Positions 63,028-64,000 of a stretch of DNA of 64,000 nt are shown in pieces (within the stretch, counting starts at the first letter, position 1; each line of letters begins with the position of its first letter). The notes beneath the pieces were generated by a model. That model ran no database searches. It worked only from the letters and a program-made list of their open reading frames with translations, and had not been told where the DNA came from. Location: assembly GCA_002431355.1 (NCBI GenBank), contig DJEQ01000041.1, positions 41,220-105,219 on the forward strand. Reading direction: 5' to 3'. Source of the stretch: Oribacterium sp. UBA5894 (GTDB lineage: Bacteria; Bacillota; Clostridia; Lachnospirales; Lachnospiraceae). The translations under genes were made by a program, and so were the position numbers.

Positions 63028-63906
63028 CTAGGGCTTCAGCATGATAAAGACACCGTTATTTCCTCGCAATCCCTTCGTATAACGATGGCTGAACAGAAGC
63101 TCTGGATTACAGTTCGTACAGAGATCGGTCACACTGATTTTCTCGGAAGGCACCCCTGCCTCCTCCAGAACAATGCGATTTGCTGTCCATAGATCAAGGT
63201 GATACTTATGCTCGCCCGTCTCCTTGATTCCATCATCCTGCAGGATTTCCTCTGCATGATTTCTAAAGCTCCGCATAAATTTCAGGGCTACGTCCTCCGA
63301 AATTTCATAGCAGTCTTTACAGATGCTCGGACCGATGGCACAGATCAGGTCCTTCGGTTGCGTGCCGAAGCTTTGCTGCATTGCCCGAATCGTGACCTCT
63401 CCCATGCGCTGAACGGTTCCGCGCCATCCTGAATGACTCGCACCAATGGCGCGATGCACGGGGTCCACAAAGAGAAGCGGAACACAGTCCGCAGCAAAAA
63501 TGCCAAGTGCAAGCCCTGGTACATCCGTGATCAGGCCATCCACATCCTCGTAGGAGCGCGGACGAACCGTTCCCATGCCAGCGTCCTCTCTGTGGACGAC
63601 CCGTACATTCGTCGTATGGGTCTGCTGGCTCAGAACCATGTGCTGCTCATCGGTTCCGAGCACAGACGCCATTCGGCGGAAGTTTTCATGCACCCAGCTG
63701 TCCTCGTCACCATGTCCAAAGCGAAGATTCATCGATGCATAGATGCCCTGGCTTACACCGCCGATGCGCGTGGAAAATGCATGCTCCACAATGCCCGTTT
63801 CACGGATCGCCGGTACCTGCATATAGAGAAGTGCACTGCCATCCCTGTTTTCTGTTTTCTGTATTTCCATCACAGGCCGAAGGCCCTTCCGTTTAATATT
63901 CAGCAT
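63028..63906 (-). CDS. Laccase-domain purine nucleoside phosphorylase (YfiH/YlmD)
   Basis: A 292-residue protein of the Cu-oxidase_4 family. Zinc ligands and catalytic residues are in LSQQTHTTNV (near 93), FAADCVPLLF (near 137) and ASHSGWRGTV (near 155); the ending NCNPELLFSHR is also typical. Members phosphorylyse or deaminate purine nucleosides. The start is uncertain: ATG 63906 or the Met 12 codons later (63870). Confidence 0.88.
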   Translation of the reverse strand: MLNIKRKGLRPVMEIQKTENRDGSALLYMQVPAIRETGIVEHAFSTRIGGVSQGIYASMNLRFGHGDEDSWVHENFRRMASVLGTDEQHMVLSQQTHTTNVRVVHREDAGMGTVRPRSYEDVDGLITDVPGLALGIFAADCVPLLFVDPVHRAIGASHSGWRGTVQRMGEVTIRAMQQSFGTQPKDLICAIGPSICKDCYEISEDVALKFMRSFRNHAEEILQDDGIKETGEHKYHLDLWTANRIVLEEAGVPSEKISVTDLCTNCNPELLFSHRYTKGLRGNNGVFIMLKP

Positions 63907-63944
63907 AGTCTTAACTTTAGCATAAATCGAACAGCATCACAAAC

Positions 63945-63971
63945 AAAAAGCTTCAGGTAAACCTGAAGCTT
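63945..63971 (-). terminator. Terminator of the tRNA at the window edge
   Basis: AAGCTTCAGG (63948-63957) pairs with CCTGAAGCTT (63962-63971), followed by five U on the minus strand. Confidence 0.88.
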
Positions 63972-63977
63972 CATTCG

Positions 63978-64000
63978 TGACGGATCCGGGAATCGAACCC
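63978..64000 (-). tRNA. tRNA, 3' end only (window edge)
   Basis: The T-loop TTCGATT with CCCGG stem half, the acceptor 3' strand ATCCGTC and discriminator A are visible; the rest is outside the window. The tRNA should begin GACGGAT. The anticodon is not seen, so the amino acid is unknown. A terminator follows. Confidence 0.85.

Overview
The window looks like a chromosomal housekeeping segment from a Gram-positive Clostridia, most likely a member of the Lachnospiraceae. The evidence is the gene content: a lysine-rich DUF6465 protein, the diadenylate cyclase CdaA with its YbbR partner, a PASTA kinase/PP2C pair inside the Firmicutes priA-def-fmt-rsmB-rlmN-prpC-prkC-rsgA-rpe cluster, an ispH/rpsA pair, and a COG2984/4120/1101 ABC transporter. 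Promoters, where found, are mostly of the sigma-A type (TTGACA/N17/TATAAT). Base composition looks balanced. I see no phage, insertion sequence, CRISPR array or defence island.

Almost every gene is on the minus strand; only two CDSs (8466-8978 and 57003-57722) are on the plus strand. This fits one replichore, with genes co-oriented with the fork. From left to right: a DUF6465 gene with a consensus promoter (57-574); a tightly overlapping membrane/c-di-AMP operon (8226 down to 665); tRNA-Leu(CAG); the infC-rpmI-rplT operon with an attenuator leader (10738 to 9381); tig, clpP, clpX and engB (14854 to 10788); BaiN-like flavoprotein, cmk, ispH and rpsA (18905 to 14903); aspartate kinase; an ABC exporter operon with a large surface protein (24641 to 20377); serS; then a 20 kb collinear run from ftsK to pdxK (46312 to 26217).

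The 20 kb run couples chromosome segregation (FtsK), one-carbon metabolism (Fhs), peptidoglycan precursors (MurE, MurF), replication restart (PriA), protein N-terminus processing (Def, Fmt), rRNA modification (RsmB, RlmN), cell-wall signalling (PrpC, PrkC), ribosome assembly (RsgA) and carbon/cofactor steps (Rpe, PdxK). To its right are a PrpR_N-type regulator, a YczE-like membrane protein, an SH3/NlpC wall hydrolase, an ABC importer in two transcription units that share operator sequences, a pair of CobW-type metal GTPases (one with a very His-rich insert), a HAD phosphatase, RNase HI, a CPBP protease, asnA, and a six-gene operon ending in DUF5131-like and DUF4186 genes. The window ends in a laccase-fold protein and the 3' end of a tRNA.

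No single locus stands out as an obviously new system. The best candidates are the shared ACTTTAA operators of the ABC importer, the CobW pair with its promoter-overlapping inverted repeats, the unknown membrane proteins welded to cdaA, the truncated DUF5131-like gene next to DUF4186, and the ATPase/surface-protein/permease operon with its own palindrome.
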